Shown: positions 25,928 through 35,026, counted from the first letter of the stretch. The stretch: 64,000 nt of DNA from JBFWIW01 sp050253535 (GCA_050253535.1 JBFWIW010000002.1:1-64000); one strand, 5' to 3'. Numbers and translations: made by a program. Notes: generated by a model not told the origin, from the sequence alone.

Positions 25928-26105
25928 CATGGGGCATCCAATGCCCCATGGATATTCGGTTTGCGCCGCGAAGCCTCATTCACGGGTCGTGATATTTTTT
26001 CGCCGCACATGTCTCGAGAAAAATGATCTGAGTATTTTTCACATTCGGCAAAGACTCTGCAGGCTTTAATTCCCGCGCGGCTTTCAGTCGTACGGGAATT
26101 TTTCT
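25928..26105 (+). terminator. Hairpins after mgtE, second with a T-run
   Basis: CATGGGGCAT-CCA-ATGCCCCATG (25928-25950) lies directly after the stop but has no T-run. AATTCCCG with CGGGAATT then TTTTC (26068-26105) looks like the real terminator. The remaining 220 bp to the next gene hold nothing I can support. Confidence 0.5.
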
Positions 26106-26326
26106 TGGGATGTTTTAAAATACCCACCAGATAGGCGGGATGCTGCCGGTAGAGATTTTATTTTTTAAAAAATGGTCACGCAAACCCAGGTATCTTTTCA
26201 AAAAACTATGCGACTCAGCGCAAATGACGAAGCGTTTTGTGAATTGCTTCTGCAGTCGAAAACCTTTTAGTGCTTATCGCACCCTCTCCGAAATATATTT
26301 ATAGGAAAGGAGGGGATAGGACGGCT

Positions 26327-26620
26327 ATGGATGGGAAAGGTATGCACTGCAGAATAGAGGATCTGAGATGCAAAGAGGTCATAAACATCTGCAACGGATT
26401 TCGTATGGGTTTTGTGTGCGACGTGTACATCAATATTATTACGGGGCAGCTGCTAGCGATTGTTGTACCGGGGCCATGCAGATTTTTTGGCCTTTTCGGA
26501 CGCGAAGACGACTTCGTCATCCCATGGGAGTGCATACGGAAGATAGGAGATGACATAATACTTATTGAGGTGCCGGGAGAACACCGGAGGGAAAAACGGC
26601 GGAAACGGATATGGTTCTGA
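26327..26620 (+). CDS. YlmC/YmxH family sporulation protein (PRC-barrel)
   Basis: A protein of about 97 residues made of a single PRC-barrel domain. It carries RIEDLRCKEVINICNGFRMG and VVPGPCRFFGLFGREDD followed by VIPWECIRKIGDDIILIEV, the unmistakable YlmC/YmxH pattern found in endospore formers. The role is not established. The start is chosen at ATG 26327 (AGGA upstream); ATG 26342, whose protein would begin MHCRIEDL and which has GGGAAAGG upstream, is equally possible. It stands alone upstream of rpsB. Confidence 0.88.
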   Translation: MDGKGMHCRIEDLRCKEVINICNGFRMGFVCDVYINIITGQLLAIVVPGPCRFFGLFGREDDFVIPWECIRKIGDDIILIEVPGEHRREKRRKRIWF

Positions 26621-26671
26621 CTTAAAACGGTCGCAAACGGTGAAAATAGTTTGAAAACCGTGAATTAACAC

Positions 26672-26700
26672 TTGCTTTTGCCATACGGGTTTGTTATAAT
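26672..26700 (+). promoter_or_regulatory. Predicted promoter of rpsB-tsf
   Basis: TTGCTT, 17-bp spacer, TATAAT. Located about 100 nt before the rpsB ATG. Confidence 0.75.
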
Positions 26701-26802
26701 ACCAGCGCACTACACACACGGGCGGACTTTGCGCTAGTGCCGAAAGGTTAGCGGAAAGGCTGATGCCCGTGGCGGTAATAACTAAAATCAGGAGGAAAAA
26801 CA
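26701..26802 (+). promoter_or_regulatory. Candidate rpsB leader RNA
   Basis: CACGGGC (26717-26723) pairs with GCCCGTG (26765-26771), enclosing GC-rich sub-stems, followed by the ribosome site. Leaders that bind S2 for autogenous control are known upstream of rpsB; membership of such a family here is inferred from position and structure. Confidence 0.4.
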
Positions 26803-27555
26803 ATGTCAGTAGTATCTATGAAACAGCTTCTTGAGGCCGGTGTTCACTTCGGCCATCAGACAAGAAGATGGAACCCCAAAATGGCGCCCTATATCTATAT
26901 GGAGCGCAACGGCATCTACATCATCGATCTTCAGAAGACCGTCAAAAAGCTGGAAGAGGCCTATAATTTTGTCCGCGATACGGCGGCAGCCGGCGGCAGC
27001 ATTCTTTTCGTCGGCACAAAGAAGCAGGCGCAGGACTCGGTCCGCGAAGAGGCCGAGCGCATCGGCATGTATTTTGTAAACGCGAGATGGCTCGGCGGTA
27101 TGCTCACAAACTTCAAGACCATGCGTACCCGTATCGATCGGCTTGCCCAGCTCCGCAAGATGCAGGAAGACGGCACTTTTGATATGCTCCCTAAAAAGGA
27201 AGTCATAAAGCTCACGAACGAGATCGGTAAGCTGGAAAAATATCTCGGCGGCGTTAAAGATATGAAGAAGCTTCCCGCCGCGCTCTTTATCATCGATCCC
27301 CGCAAGGAGAGAAATGCCATAGCAGAGGCCAGAAAGCTCCACATTCCGATCGTCGCCATCGTCGATACAAACTGTGACCCGGATGAGATTGACTACGTCA
27401 TCCCCGGAAACGACGACGCTATCCGCGCAATAAAGCTCATTTCCCAGGCAATGGCAAACGCCGTTGTCGAGGGCAGACAGGGCGAGGACTCTGCTGAGGC
27501 CGAAGCCGAGACGCAGGCGGCAGCAGAGATTGCCATCGAAGCCAAAGCGGAATAA
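26803..27555 (+). CDS. rpsB: 30S ribosomal protein S2
   Basis: A 250-residue small-subunit protein needed for assembly of the platform. It begins VSMKQLLEAGVHFGHQTRRW and carries IIDLQKT, NARWLGGMLTNFKT and PGNDDAIRAIKLI, all diagnostic. The last 20 residues form an acidic Glu/Ala tail common in Clostridia. ATG 26803 follows CAGGAGGAAA. Paired with tsf 65 bp downstream in the usual operon, under the promoter at 26672. Confidence 0.98.
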   Translation: MSVVSMKQLLEAGVHFGHQTRRWNPKMAPYIYMERNGIYIIDLQKTVKKLEEAYNFVRDTAAAGGSILFVGTKKQAQDSVREEAERIGMYFVNARWLGGMLTNFKTMRTRIDRLAQLRKMQEDGTFDMLPKKEVIKLTNEIGKLEKYLGGVKDMKKLPAALFIIDPRKERNAIAEARKLHIPIVAIVDTNCDPDEIDYVIPGNDDAIRAIKLISQAMANAVVEGRQGEDSAEAEAETQAAAEIAIEAKAE

Positions 27556-27620
27556 CGGATGTGGGAACCTTGGGTTCCGGCGATTATTGATACTAATTAA
27601 GATATACGGAGGAAAATTGA

Positions 27621-28538
27621 ATGGCCTTTACAGCTAGTGATGTAAAAGAGTTGCGCGAAGTGACCGGCGTCGGTATGATGGACTGCAAGAAAGCTCTTGT
27701 CGCCTCCGATGGCGATATGGAAAAAGCGATAGAATGGCTCCGTGAAAAGGGACTTGCCGCGGCCCAGAAGAAAGCCGGCAGAATAGCCGCCGAGGGCATG
27801 GCGTACGCCGCCGTTATCGATGGCATCGGCGTCGCCGTCGAAGTCAACGCGGAGACAGATTTCGTCTCAAAAAACGAACTCTTCGTGGATTTTGTCAAGA
27901 GCGTGGCCGAGGTTGTCGCCAAGGAAAACCCCGCTGACCTTGAGGCACTTATGGCATGTAAATATCCCGGCAGCGACCTTACCGTTGAGCAGACCCAGCA
28001 GGAGAAAGTCCTTGTCATTGGTGAGAATATCAAGACCCGCCGTTTTGCCCGCTTCTCCGAGGGAGTATCAGTTCCCTATATCCACGCGGGCGGCAAAATA
28101 GGCGTTATTGTAAATCTCGAAGTCTCAGCCGGCCTTGAGGAAAAGGTAACGGAGCTCGGCAAAGACCTCGCGATGCAGATTGCGGCGCTTAATCCCGCGT
28201 TCCTCGACAAAAGCCAGGTTGATCAGTCAACGCTAGACAAGGAGAGGGAAATCCTGCTCGCTCAGGCGAAAGAGGATCCGAAAAACGCGGGCAAGCCTGA
28301 AGCGATAATTGAAAAGATGGTCTCCGGCCGCGTCTCCAAGTACTACAAGGAAAACTGCCTTTTGCAGCAGGATTTCGTCAAGGACAACACCATGACTGTC
28401 GAGCAGTATGTTGCCTCCACGGCGAAGGCTCTGGGCGGCAAGATCGCTTTAAAGAGCGCCGTCCGCTTTGAAAAGGGCGAGGGCATAGAGAAAAAGCAGG
28501 AGAATTTCGCTGAAGAAATCGCTAATATGGTGAAATAA
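27621..28538 (+). CDS. tsf: Translation elongation factor Ts
   Basis: The nucleotide exchange factor for EF-Tu. The 305 residues include an N-terminal UBA-like domain with ELREVTGVGMMDCKKAL, the core repeat beginning ETDFVSKN (EF-Tu contact), and the C-terminal subdomains. ATG 27621 has CGGAGGAAA upstream. It ends the rpsB-tsf operon with a strong terminator 20 bases downstream. No pyrH/frr follows here, unlike in Bacillus. Confidence 0.98.
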   Translation: MAFTASDVKELREVTGVGMMDCKKALVASDGDMEKAIEWLREKGLAAAQKKAGRIAAEGMAYAAVIDGIGVAVEVNAETDFVSKNELFVDFVKSVAEVVAKENPADLEALMACKYPGSDLTVEQTQQEKVLVIGENIKTRRFARFSEGVSVPYIHAGGKIGVIVNLEVSAGLEEKVTELGKDLAMQIAALNPAFLDKSQVDQSTLDKEREILLAQAKEDPKNAGKPEAIIEKMVSGRVSKYYKENCLLQQDFVKDNTMTVEQYVASTAKALGGKIALKSAVRFEKGEGIEKKQENFAEEIANMVK

Positions 28539-28557
28539 GACATATAATAACTATAAT

Positions 28558-28588
28558 AAAGGCGGAGCTTAAGCTCCGCCTTTTTTTG
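28558..28588 (+). terminator. Terminator of rpsB-tsf
   Basis: AAAGGCGGAGCTT and its perfect complement, then TTTTTTT. Confidence 0.92.
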
Positions 28589-28679
28589 TGTCTTAAATTA
28601 ACATGTCATAATTTTTGAGGCTCAGCGGAGCCGAGCTCCTGCTCTCGCATTGCCGCAGAATGAATTAATTTTGCGGCAG

Positions 28680-29612
28680 TTAGAATTGATATATGCAGTA
28701 CGCAAAATATGCCACCAGGAGAATTAGCCCCTGCAGGCGGGTGCCTCGCTTTGTTATGAGCATGGGCAGTGTCAGCACGGCCATTACGCCGACTGCGACG
28801 GGGAGGTCCAGGCGCAGCGCGGCGGCGGAGGGTGTTATACCGGAAAGGACTGACGGTATCCCGATCACCAGCAGGATGTTTAGTATATTTGCTCCGAGAA
28901 TATTTCCGATCGACACGGCCCCGTGGCCTTTAATGAGCGAGGTTATTGCGGTGACGAGCTCGGGGAGAGAGGTGCCGAGCGCTATGAAAGTGACGCCGAT
29001 GACTCTTTCCGGTACGCCGAGCGCCTCTGCTATGGAAATACCGTTGTCTACAAGCAGCTGCGCCCCGGCGAAGAGCATTGCGGCGGTAATAGTGAGCATT
29101 GTTATCGGGCGCCAGAGCTTTACGTCCTCAGTTTCAAGCTCCCCGGCCATGTCGGAATCTATCCTGGAAGGGGCCATGTTGAGGTACGCGTAAACGACAA
29201 ATAACCCCAATAAAATGAGACCTGCCATGAGTCCGAAATAGCCGGAACCGTACCCGAAAGAAAAAACGACGGAAGCGGACGCAAAGAAAAAGAAAACGCG
29301 CCAACCGAAGGCCCTGCGGTCGATTTCTGTACACGGCCTGAAAAACTGAGACAGTCCCGCGACAAACGCGGCGTTGCAGATAATGGAGCCGAAGGCATTG
29401 CCTACCGCTATATCGGCGCAGCCCTTCAGACCGGCCGTCGTGGAGACAAGCACTTCGGGGAGCGTGGTTCCCAGGCTTACAATGGTGGCTCCGATGACTA
29501 TCTCCGACACGCCGAGCTTTTTGGCAATGACGACGGCGGCGTCGACGAACTTGTCTCCCGCGTAGATTATGAGAAACAGCCCGACGGCAAAAAGTATGGT
29601 AACTTTTGTGAT
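28680..29612 (-). CDS. Calcium/sodium antiporter (CaCA family, YrbG-like)
   Basis: About 311 residues and ten membrane helices in two inverted halves. Each half carries the alpha-repeat signature: GATIVSLGTTLPEVLVS with GNAFGSIICNA in the first, and GVTFIALGTSLPELVTA with GNILGANILNI in the second. The family exchanges Ca2+ for Na+. The 5' end is unclear. Homology extends upstream of GTG 29510 through a first helix (ILFAVGLFLIIYAGDKFVDA), but that frame has no ATG, GTG or TTG. ATC 29612 has AGAGG nine bases upstream and is used here as a provisional start. A MITE-like element ends about 40 bp upstream. Confidence 0.85.
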   Translation of the reverse strand: MTKVTILFAVGLFLIIYAGDKFVDAAVVIAKKLGVSEIVIGATIVSLGTTLPEVLVSTTAGLKGCADIAVGNAFGSIICNAAFVAGLSQFFRPCTEIDRRAFGWRVFFFFASASVVFSFGYGSGYFGLMAGLILLGLFVVYAYLNMAPSRIDSDMAGELETEDVKLWRPITMLTITAAMLFAGAQLLVDNGISIAEALGVPERVIGVTFIALGTSLPELVTAITSLIKGHGAVSIGNILGANILNILLVIGIPSVLSGITPSAAALRLDLPVAVGVMAVLTLPMLITKRGTRLQGLILLVAYFAYCIYQF

Positions 29613-29651
29613 GGGTATCGACCTCTTTCGCTTTTTATGAATGTTAATGAG

Positions 29652-29802
29652 TCGCTGATTAAATCGCGTCCAATGGATGAGCGAGAGGAATTTTAGTCAG
29701 TTTGAAAAACACAGGAAATACGTGATGTATTAACGAGAATTTTTGGATGAACTGGCGGAAAATAATTCCGCACAGCCGCCGACTGCCGGTTTAATCAAAG
29801 AC
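29652..29802. mobile_element. MITE-like element, copy 2
   Basis: About 150 bp, with left end GCTGATTAAAT and degenerate right end GTTTAATCA. Homologous to 14958-15109 in reverse orientation, about 70% by eye, including TGTATTAACGAG and AAAATAAT. It lies immediately upstream of the antiporter, the same relation copy 1 has to hflX. Confidence 0.65.
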
Positions 29803-29810
29803 GACTTAGC

Positions 29811-30023
29811 TTACAGAGCAAAATCCTTTTCAGACAAAAGCGAGGTCTTAAGTTGCGCCTTTGCGGGAGGGGTCCTCTTGAGCGGATCATAAGTAAATTT
29901 TTCGCAACTTTCTCCGGCTCCGACGACCCCGCGCTTTAGGCAGGCGACATCCGTGTCACAGAGCTTGGTCCCGTGGCGGCAGTAAGAGCAGCAAGGTTCT
30001 ATCGTTTTGTTAAAAAGTATCAT
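29811..30023 (-). CDS. Small Cys-rich conserved clostridial protein
   Basis: 70 residues with Cys at PCCSYCRHG, LCDTDVACLKRGVV and ESCEKFTYDPLKR, a spacing suggesting a small zinc- or metal-binding fold. The closing YDPLKR and EKDFAL resemble a conserved but unnamed clostridial family. The start ATG 30023 has GGAGGG five bases upstream. Between ylbJ (same strand, 55 bp upstream) and the MITE-like element; probably transcribed with ylbJ. Confidence 0.75.
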   Translation of the reverse strand: MILFNKTIEPCCSYCRHGTKLCDTDVACLKRGVVGAGESCEKFTYDPLKRTPPAKAQLKTSLLSEKDFAL

Positions 30024-30078
30024 TGTGCCCTCCGGTCAAATTTTAAATTATTGGGTGCAACTACGTATTATACAGCAA

Positions 30079-31251
30079 TTATTTGATATTTCCAGTATTT
30101 TTTGATGAAAAAAACGCCGCTGCCAGAATAATGAGCCAAAGAGTGAGCGCTGATGTCATTGAGACTGTCAGCGCGGTCGTAAACCCCATCGAGGCAATAC
30201 CGGTAACCTGCTCCGCGAGGTATGCGGAGACGGGCGCATCGAAGGAGACCAACCTGGAGAGAATCATCACGAAAGCTGCGGAAAGGCTGCCATGCAGAAA
30301 CTTGCCGAATATGTAGGTCCTGGCAGAGATGCCGCTGCCTGCTATGAAGGAGAGCACCTGGCAGTGGATTGAGAGACCTGCCCAGCCCAGCATGAAGGCT
30401 GCCATTGCCATCCGCGAGCCGAGCTTGCCGGCGGCGCCCTGAAGCGTCCAAACACCGGAGGAGAGTTCGATGAAGCCCGTCAGAAGTCTTTCGGCCCACT
30501 CTTCATCAAAGCCGAACGGTGAAAACACATGCCCAAGAAAGTGTGACAGCGCGGGAATCACACCCGCGAGATAGAGCAGCTTTATAAATACGCAGAAGAA
30601 TATCACAAAACCGCAGATGTTCAGCGTGCTTTGAAACGACGACTTTACAGATTCTATAAACGCGTTTGTGAAGCCCGGGTATTTCTGCGGCGTACGCTTT
30701 GCCGCATGCGTGTATGTTGCTGATTTTCCGCCCCATTTTCTGAACGTGATGCCTATACAGATGGAAGCGGTAACGTGCGCCGCGTACAGCAGAAAGCCGA
30801 CTTTCCCGCTTGAGAACACGCCGGCCCCGACGACTCCGAGGATGAAAGACGGTCCGGAGTTATTGCAGAAGGCGAGAAGCCGTTCCGCCTCGGACTTTGA
30901 GATACTCCCGTTTTTGTAAAGCGTAATAACCGCCTTCGCGCCTATGGGGTATCCGCCGATAAAGCCAAGGACGAACGCCGCCGAAGCCGCCCCGCCGACA
31001 TTAAAAAGAGGGCGCATGACGGGTTCGAGGAGATGTCCGAAGCGCTCCGCGAGCCCAAGCTCAATGACAAGCGTCGAGAGGACGAAGAACGGGAACAGCG
31101 AGGGGATTATGACATTTCCGCAGAGCGTGATCCCGTCATGCGCAGCGGAAACAGACTCTCCCGGATATAAGACGAGCGCCGCCATTATTGAGAAGAGCCC
31201 AATACAGATGAGTATATCGAATATTTTTCTTTTATCAGCAAATATCCGCAC
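30079..31251 (-). CDS. ylbJ: Sporulation integral membrane protein YlbJ
   Basis: A 390-residue membrane protein with about eight to ten helices and two Gate/nucleoside-recognition-like units. GFIGGYPIGAKAV and FCNNSGPSFILG are the YlbJ hallmarks. In Bacillus subtilis ylbJ is under sigma-E and needed for resistant spores. The start is GTG 31251, with GGAGG seven bases before. Divergent from yqfC, with about 90 bp between, so a shared sporulation promoter region is expected there. Confidence 0.93.
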   Translation of the reverse strand: MRIFADKRKIFDILICIGLFSIMAALVLYPGESVSAAHDGITLCGNVIIPSLFPFFVLSTLVIELGLAERFGHLLEPVMRPLFNVGGAASAAFVLGFIGGYPIGAKAVITLYKNGSISKSEAERLLAFCNNSGPSFILGVVGAGVFSSGKVGFLLYAAHVTASICIGITFRKWGGKSATYTHAAKRTPQKYPGFTNAFIESVKSSFQSTLNICGFVIFFCVFIKLLYLAGVIPALSHFLGHVFSPFGFDEEWAERLLTGFIELSSGVWTLQGAAGKLGSRMAMAAFMLGWAGLSIHCQVLSFIAGSGISARTYIFGKFLHGSLSAAFVMILSRLVSFDAPVSAYLAEQVTGIASMGFTTALTVSMTSALTLWLIILAAAFFSSKNTGNIK

Positions 31252-31343
31252 GCCGTCACCTCCGCTTTCAGAGTATATGCCGCCGTGGGCGTATTTTTGC
31301 CGGTGCCAGCATAATATTTACGGAAAGGCGAGGGGGTGGCGGC

Positions 31344-31640
31344 GTGAAAAGGGAAAAGAAGAAAAGAGAATCGCGCGCGAGCGTATTGGAACGGGCTGCG
31401 GAAATGTTCGATCTTCCTGGGGAGGTCGTGGCGGGCGTGACGCGCCTGACGGTCACAGGAGGCAGCCGCGTATATGTGGAAAATCATCGGGGGATACTTG
31501 ATTACGGGCTTGAGAATATTTCGATAAGCGGCGGAAAGTGTGTCATAAAGCTTCGCGGCAGGGCACTTTGCCTTAAATCCATGAGCGACTCGGAACTTCT
31601 CGTGACCGGAACGATCCTCGGAATAGACTATGAGTACTAG
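31344..31640 (+). CDS. yqfC: Sporulation protein YqfC
   Basis: A 98-residue YabP/YqfC family protein: RAAEMFDLPGEVVAGVTRLT, then VENHRGILDYGLENISI and TGTILGIDYEY at the end, matching the family throughout. Made in the mother cell under sigma-E in Bacillus. The start is GTG 31344 after GAGGGGGTGG. It is followed by yqfD after 225 bp, an unusually large gap that contains a terminator-like hairpin and a dispersed repeat. Confidence 0.93.
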   Translation: MKREKKKRESRASVLERAAEMFDLPGEVVAGVTRLTVTGGSRVYVENHRGILDYGLENISISGGKCVIKLRGRALCLKSMSDSELLVTGTILGIDYEY

Positions 31641-31865
31641 ATTGCTGAAAAAGCCCTCCGGGCTCTTTCGACAAAGGGATAACATGAAAGCTGCTCAACC
31701 GCAGCCTTCATGCAAAGTGTCATTTCCGCCGCACGTGTCACCGGAAATGACAGATTTGATTTTATTTCCACTGTGTGCGGCGGAAACTGTGCGCGGCATT
31801 TTACGTATTTATTGCGCGGTAGGCTTTCATCTCAACTTGCATGTATTGGCGCATGGGAGGTTAAC
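31641..31865. repeat. yqfC-yqfD spacer with dispersed hairpin repeat, copy 2
   Basis: Contains AAAGCCC-TCC-GGGCTCTTT (about 31650-31669), then the repeat at 31689-31731 shared with 14313-14355, and GTCATTTCCG/CGGAAATGAC (about 31717-31749). In most Firmicutes yqfC and yqfD are nearly contiguous, so this is probably inserted DNA. Confidence 0.5.
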
Positions 31866-33101
31866 ATGGAGAGGGTAATTGACTATATAAGGGGCAACGT
31901 GCGGGCGGAGGCAAAATGCCGCTATCCCGAGCGCTTTGTTAATATCTGCGCGAAAAATGGAATATTTTTTCGAGATCCCGTCAAGACGGCGGAGGACACG
32001 ATAGAGATAACGACGCACATAAAGGATTACCGGCGGCTGCGCGCCATCTCTCAAAACGGCGCGTTTACCATAAGGGCTGTAAAGAAAGAGGGCGTCTCGT
32101 TTTTCCTCTGGCGAATCAGAAAAAGATACGCGCTCATGTTCGGTATGCTCGCCTGCATAATGGCCGTGTGGATACTGTCGCTTTTTGTATGGGACATAGA
32201 CGTCTCAGGGAACGAGACGGTGCCGACACCGGAGATACTGCGGGCGCTCGACGACCTGGGCGTCGGTATCGGCACTTTCGGGCCGTCCGTTACACCGGAA
32301 TACATATCGAATGAAATATTGCAGACGATACCGGAACTCGCGTGGATAACGGTCAATGTCAGCGGCAGTCACGCCGATGTGCTTGTCCGTGAAATTATCC
32401 CGGTGCCGGAAATAGTCCCGGAGGACGTGCCCGCACGTGTGGTCGCGACAAAATCGGGAATAATAGACAAAATGATCGTACTCGAGGGAGCGCGGTGCTA
32501 TACGGTGGGAGACACTGTTATGGAGGGAGAGACACTGGCGGATGCTGTTGTTGGCAGCCGTGTCAGCGGAAACCGGCTGGTCCACGCTATGGCGCAGGTC
32601 TGGGCCCGCACATGGTACGAAGAGACGGCCTGTATGCCGCTCTCGGCAGACGCTAAGACATATACAGGCGAGGAGAAGACAAAATATTCGCTGACAATCG
32701 CGGGAAAAAGAATAAATTTATATATTTTTGGTGGAATTTCATGGACGGACTATGATAAAATCACAGCGAAGAAAGTCCTGACGCTGCCGGGCGGGGCGAC
32801 GCTCCCCATCTCCATAGACAAAGACATGTACACAGAGTATGTGAGAGAGCCGACAGAACTCGAAGAGAACGAGGCCGAGGAGATTATAAAGGGCCGTCTT
32901 TTTGAGAAGCTCCAGGAGCGGATCGAAGACGGGGTCATAATGAAAACGACGTTTGAGACGAAAGTCCAAGACGGCGTGGTATATGTCACGCTCACCGCCG
33001 AGTGCCGTGAGCAGATAGCGGCGACTGAGGCATTAACGGAAGACGAAATTACGCGGTATGAGGCCCAGAGCCAGGTGCCGGAAGGAGAGACTTTAGACTG
33101 A
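31866..33101 (+). CDS. yqfD: Sporulation protein YqfD
   Basis: A 411-residue protein with one membrane helix (about 88-108, MLACIMAVWILSLFVWDI) and a large extracytoplasmic part opening with a POTRA-like segment (IDVSGNETVPTPEIL). YqfD is required for a late stage of spore formation in Bacillus. ATG 31866 has GGGAGGTTAAC upstream, so the 52-codon upstream extension of the frame is not used. Its stop overlaps the phoH start by one base. Confidence 0.93.
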   Translation: MERVIDYIRGNVRAEAKCRYPERFVNICAKNGIFFRDPVKTAEDTIEITTHIKDYRRLRAISQNGAFTIRAVKKEGVSFFLWRIRKRYALMFGMLACIMAVWILSLFVWDIDVSGNETVPTPEILRALDDLGVGIGTFGPSVTPEYISNEILQTIPELAWITVNVSGSHADVLVREIIPVPEIVPEDVPARVVATKSGIIDKMIVLEGARCYTVGDTVMEGETLADAVVGSRVSGNRLVHAMAQVWARTWYEETACMPLSADAKTYTGEEKTKYSLTIAGKRINLYIFGGISWTDYDKITAKKVLTLPGGATLPISIDKDMYTEYVREPTELEENEAEEIIKGRLFEKLQERIEDGVIMKTTFETKVQDGVVYVTLTAECREQIAATEALTEDEITRYEAQSQVPEGETLD

Positions 33102-34111
33102 TGACGGAAAAGACCATGAGCGTTGACCGGATGGAGCACATAATAAACGTATTTGGTTCGTTCGACGAGAACCTTCGCCTTATTGAGGATGAGATGAGCG
33201 TTAAGATAACGGACAGGGATTCAGAACTCAAGATATCGGGCGAGGGCGAGGGCGTCATGCTGGCGGAACGCACGATCGAGGGGCTTTTGTCGCTCGCCGC
33301 CAAGGGCGAAAATATAGACGCGCAGAACGTGCGCTATGTTATCGGCCTTGTGCGCGACGGACAGGAGAGCCGGATAACAGAGCTCGCGCGGGATGTCGTC
33401 TGCATTACGGCGAAGGGTAAGCCGATTAAGGCCAAAACCCTCGGACAGAAAAAATATGTAGAAGCGATAACGAAGAACACCATAACGCTTGGCATAGGCC
33501 CCGCGGGCACCGGAAAGACTTATCTTGCTGTCGCGGCCGCCGTCGCTGCGTTCCGCGAGAAGTCGGTGAACAGGATAATCCTCACGCGCCCCGCGGTGGA
33601 AGCGGGAGAGAGGCTCGGCTTTCTGCCCGGCGATCTTCAGAGCAAGGTGGATCCCTATCTGCGCCCGCTGTATGACGCGCTCTTCGACATGTTTGGCGTG
33701 GAGACCTATAACAAATACCTGGAGCGCGGGAATATAGAGGTCGCGCCGCTCGCGTATATGCGCGGCAGGACGCTGGACGACTCGTTTATAATACTCGACG
33801 AGGCACAGAATACCTCACGTGAGCAGATGAAGATGTTCCTGACCCGAATAGGCTTCGGTTCGAAGGTCGTCATAACGGGAGACGTAACTCAGATCGACCT
33901 TCCGACGGACAAGACAAGCGGCCTCAAGGAGGCCACGCGGATACTGGCCGGCGTGGACGATATCGCAATCTGCATGCTGACAGGGAAAGACGTCGTGCGC
34001 CACGTGCTGGTGCAGAAGATAATAGAGGCCTATGAGCACGATGAGAAGAGAAAAGCGGCAGCGCTGCCAAAAAGGCCCGGGGGAGCGAGAAAAAGATATG
34101 ATAAAGCATAA
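33101..34111 (+). CDS. phoH: PhoH-like protein
   Basis: A 336-residue PhoH-family ATPase, thought to act in RNA metabolism together with YbeY. An N-terminal KH-like region (about 1-100) precedes the P-loop domain: GPAGTGKTYLA (about 133), FIILDEAQN for Walker B (about 229) and ITGDVTQIDLP for motif III. Translationally coupled to yqfD (ATGA overlap) and overlapping ybeY by 14 bases. Confidence 0.95.
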   Translation: MTEKTMSVDRMEHIINVFGSFDENLRLIEDEMSVKITDRDSELKISGEGEGVMLAERTIEGLLSLAAKGENIDAQNVRYVIGLVRDGQESRITELARDVVCITAKGKPIKAKTLGQKKYVEAITKNTITLGIGPAGTGKTYLAVAAAVAAFREKSVNRIILTRPAVEAGERLGFLPGDLQSKVDPYLRPLYDALFDMFGVETYNKYLERGNIEVAPLAYMRGRTLDDSFIILDEAQNTSREQMKMFLTRIGFGSKVVITGDVTQIDLPTDKTSGLKEATRILAGVDDIAICMLTGKDVVRHVLVQKIIEAYEHDEKRKAAALPKRPGGARKRYDKA

Positions 34112-34589
34112 GGTATACGTCATCTGCAGGCTTGGCGAGGGGACAAGGAAATCTCTCGGGATTATTAAGCAAGCGGTATGCACAGCGCTCTGGGCTGAAA
34201 ATGTGGACGTGCCCTGCGAGGTTTGCGTCTCGATAACGGACGATAATGGAATACACGCGCTCAACAGGGAATACCGCGAGGTGGACAGACCGACGGATGT
34301 GCTGTCGTTTCCGCTTTTTGAGCTAACGCCGGGAAAGTTTTCCGTCTGTGATACCGACCTCGACCCCGAGACGGGGAGGCTGGCTCTGGGCGACATTGTG
34401 ATTTCTGCCGAGAGGGCGAGGGCACAGGCAGAGGAATACGGGAATACGCAGGCGCGTGAAATGGCCTATCTCGCGGTGCATTCCGTACTGCACCTTTTGG
34501 GGTACGACCACATTGACGAGGGTGCGGAAAAGATGAGGATGCGCGCTCGAGAGGAATATATTTTGGATAAAATGGGGCTGTCAAGATGA
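34098..34589 (+). CDS. ybeY: Endoribonuclease YbeY
   Basis: A 163-residue metal-dependent RNase for 16S rRNA 3' maturation and ribosome quality control. The zinc site HSVLHLLGYDH is present near residue 135, with REVDRPTDVLSFP upstream. The start is ATG 34098, inside the end of phoH; upstream in-frame codons from 34032 overlap phoH further and lack a site. Coupled to dgkA by an ATGA overlap. Confidence 0.95.
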   Translation: MIKHKVYVICRLGEGTRKSLGIIKQAVCTALWAENVDVPCEVCVSITDDNGIHALNREYREVDRPTDVLSFPLFELTPGKFSVCDTDLDPETGRLALGDIVISAERARAQAEEYGNTQAREMAYLAVHSVLHLLGYDHIDEGAEKMRMRAREEYILDKMGLSR

Positions 34590-35026
34590 AAAAAAGCCTG
34601 TGCTACGCGCTTTCGGGGATAGTATACGCCTTCCGGCGCGAGCGCAACATAAGGATACATTTCGCTTTCGCGTTTTACGTGATTCTGGCGGGCTTCGTAA
34701 CAAAGCTAAGCGAGACCGAGTGGTCAGCGGTACTTATCTGCATTGCGCTTGTTATCGGCCTTGAGCTCTTAAACACCGCGGTCGAGAAGTTGTGTGATAC
34801 GGTTCACCCCGACAGGGTGGATGGGATAAAAAGGGCTAAGGATGCCGCTGCCGGTGCGGTAATGGTCAGTGCGGCAATCAGCGTTGCTATCGGATCGATG
34901 ATTTTTTTTAACTCTGAAAAGGCCGGCGCCGCGCTTACGTTTGCAAAAGTACATCCAATCCCCGCTGCCGTCATAGTTTTGACGCTTCCGATGTGGATAT
35001 ATATAATATTTGGGAGAAAAAAATGA
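34586..35026 (+). CDS. dgkA: Diacylglycerol kinase / undecaprenol kinase
   Basis: A 146-residue membrane kinase with a short amphipathic N-terminus and helices about 25-45, 52-68 and 88-108. The signature ELLNTAVEKLCD and AKDAAAGAV are both present. In Gram-positives this enzyme mostly phosphorylates undecaprenol, feeding the lipid carrier used by MraY (encoded at 52426). An additional C-terminal hydrophobic segment (about 125-142) is a little longer than usual. Coupled to ybeY and overlapping era by four bases. Confidence 0.93.
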   Translation: MKKSLCYALSGIVYAFRRERNIRIHFAFAFYVILAGFVTKLSETEWSAVLICIALVIGLELLNTAVEKLCDTVHPDRVDGIKRAKDAAAGAVMVSAAISVAIGSMIFFNSEKAGAALTFAKVHPIPAAVIVLTLPMWIYIIFGRKK

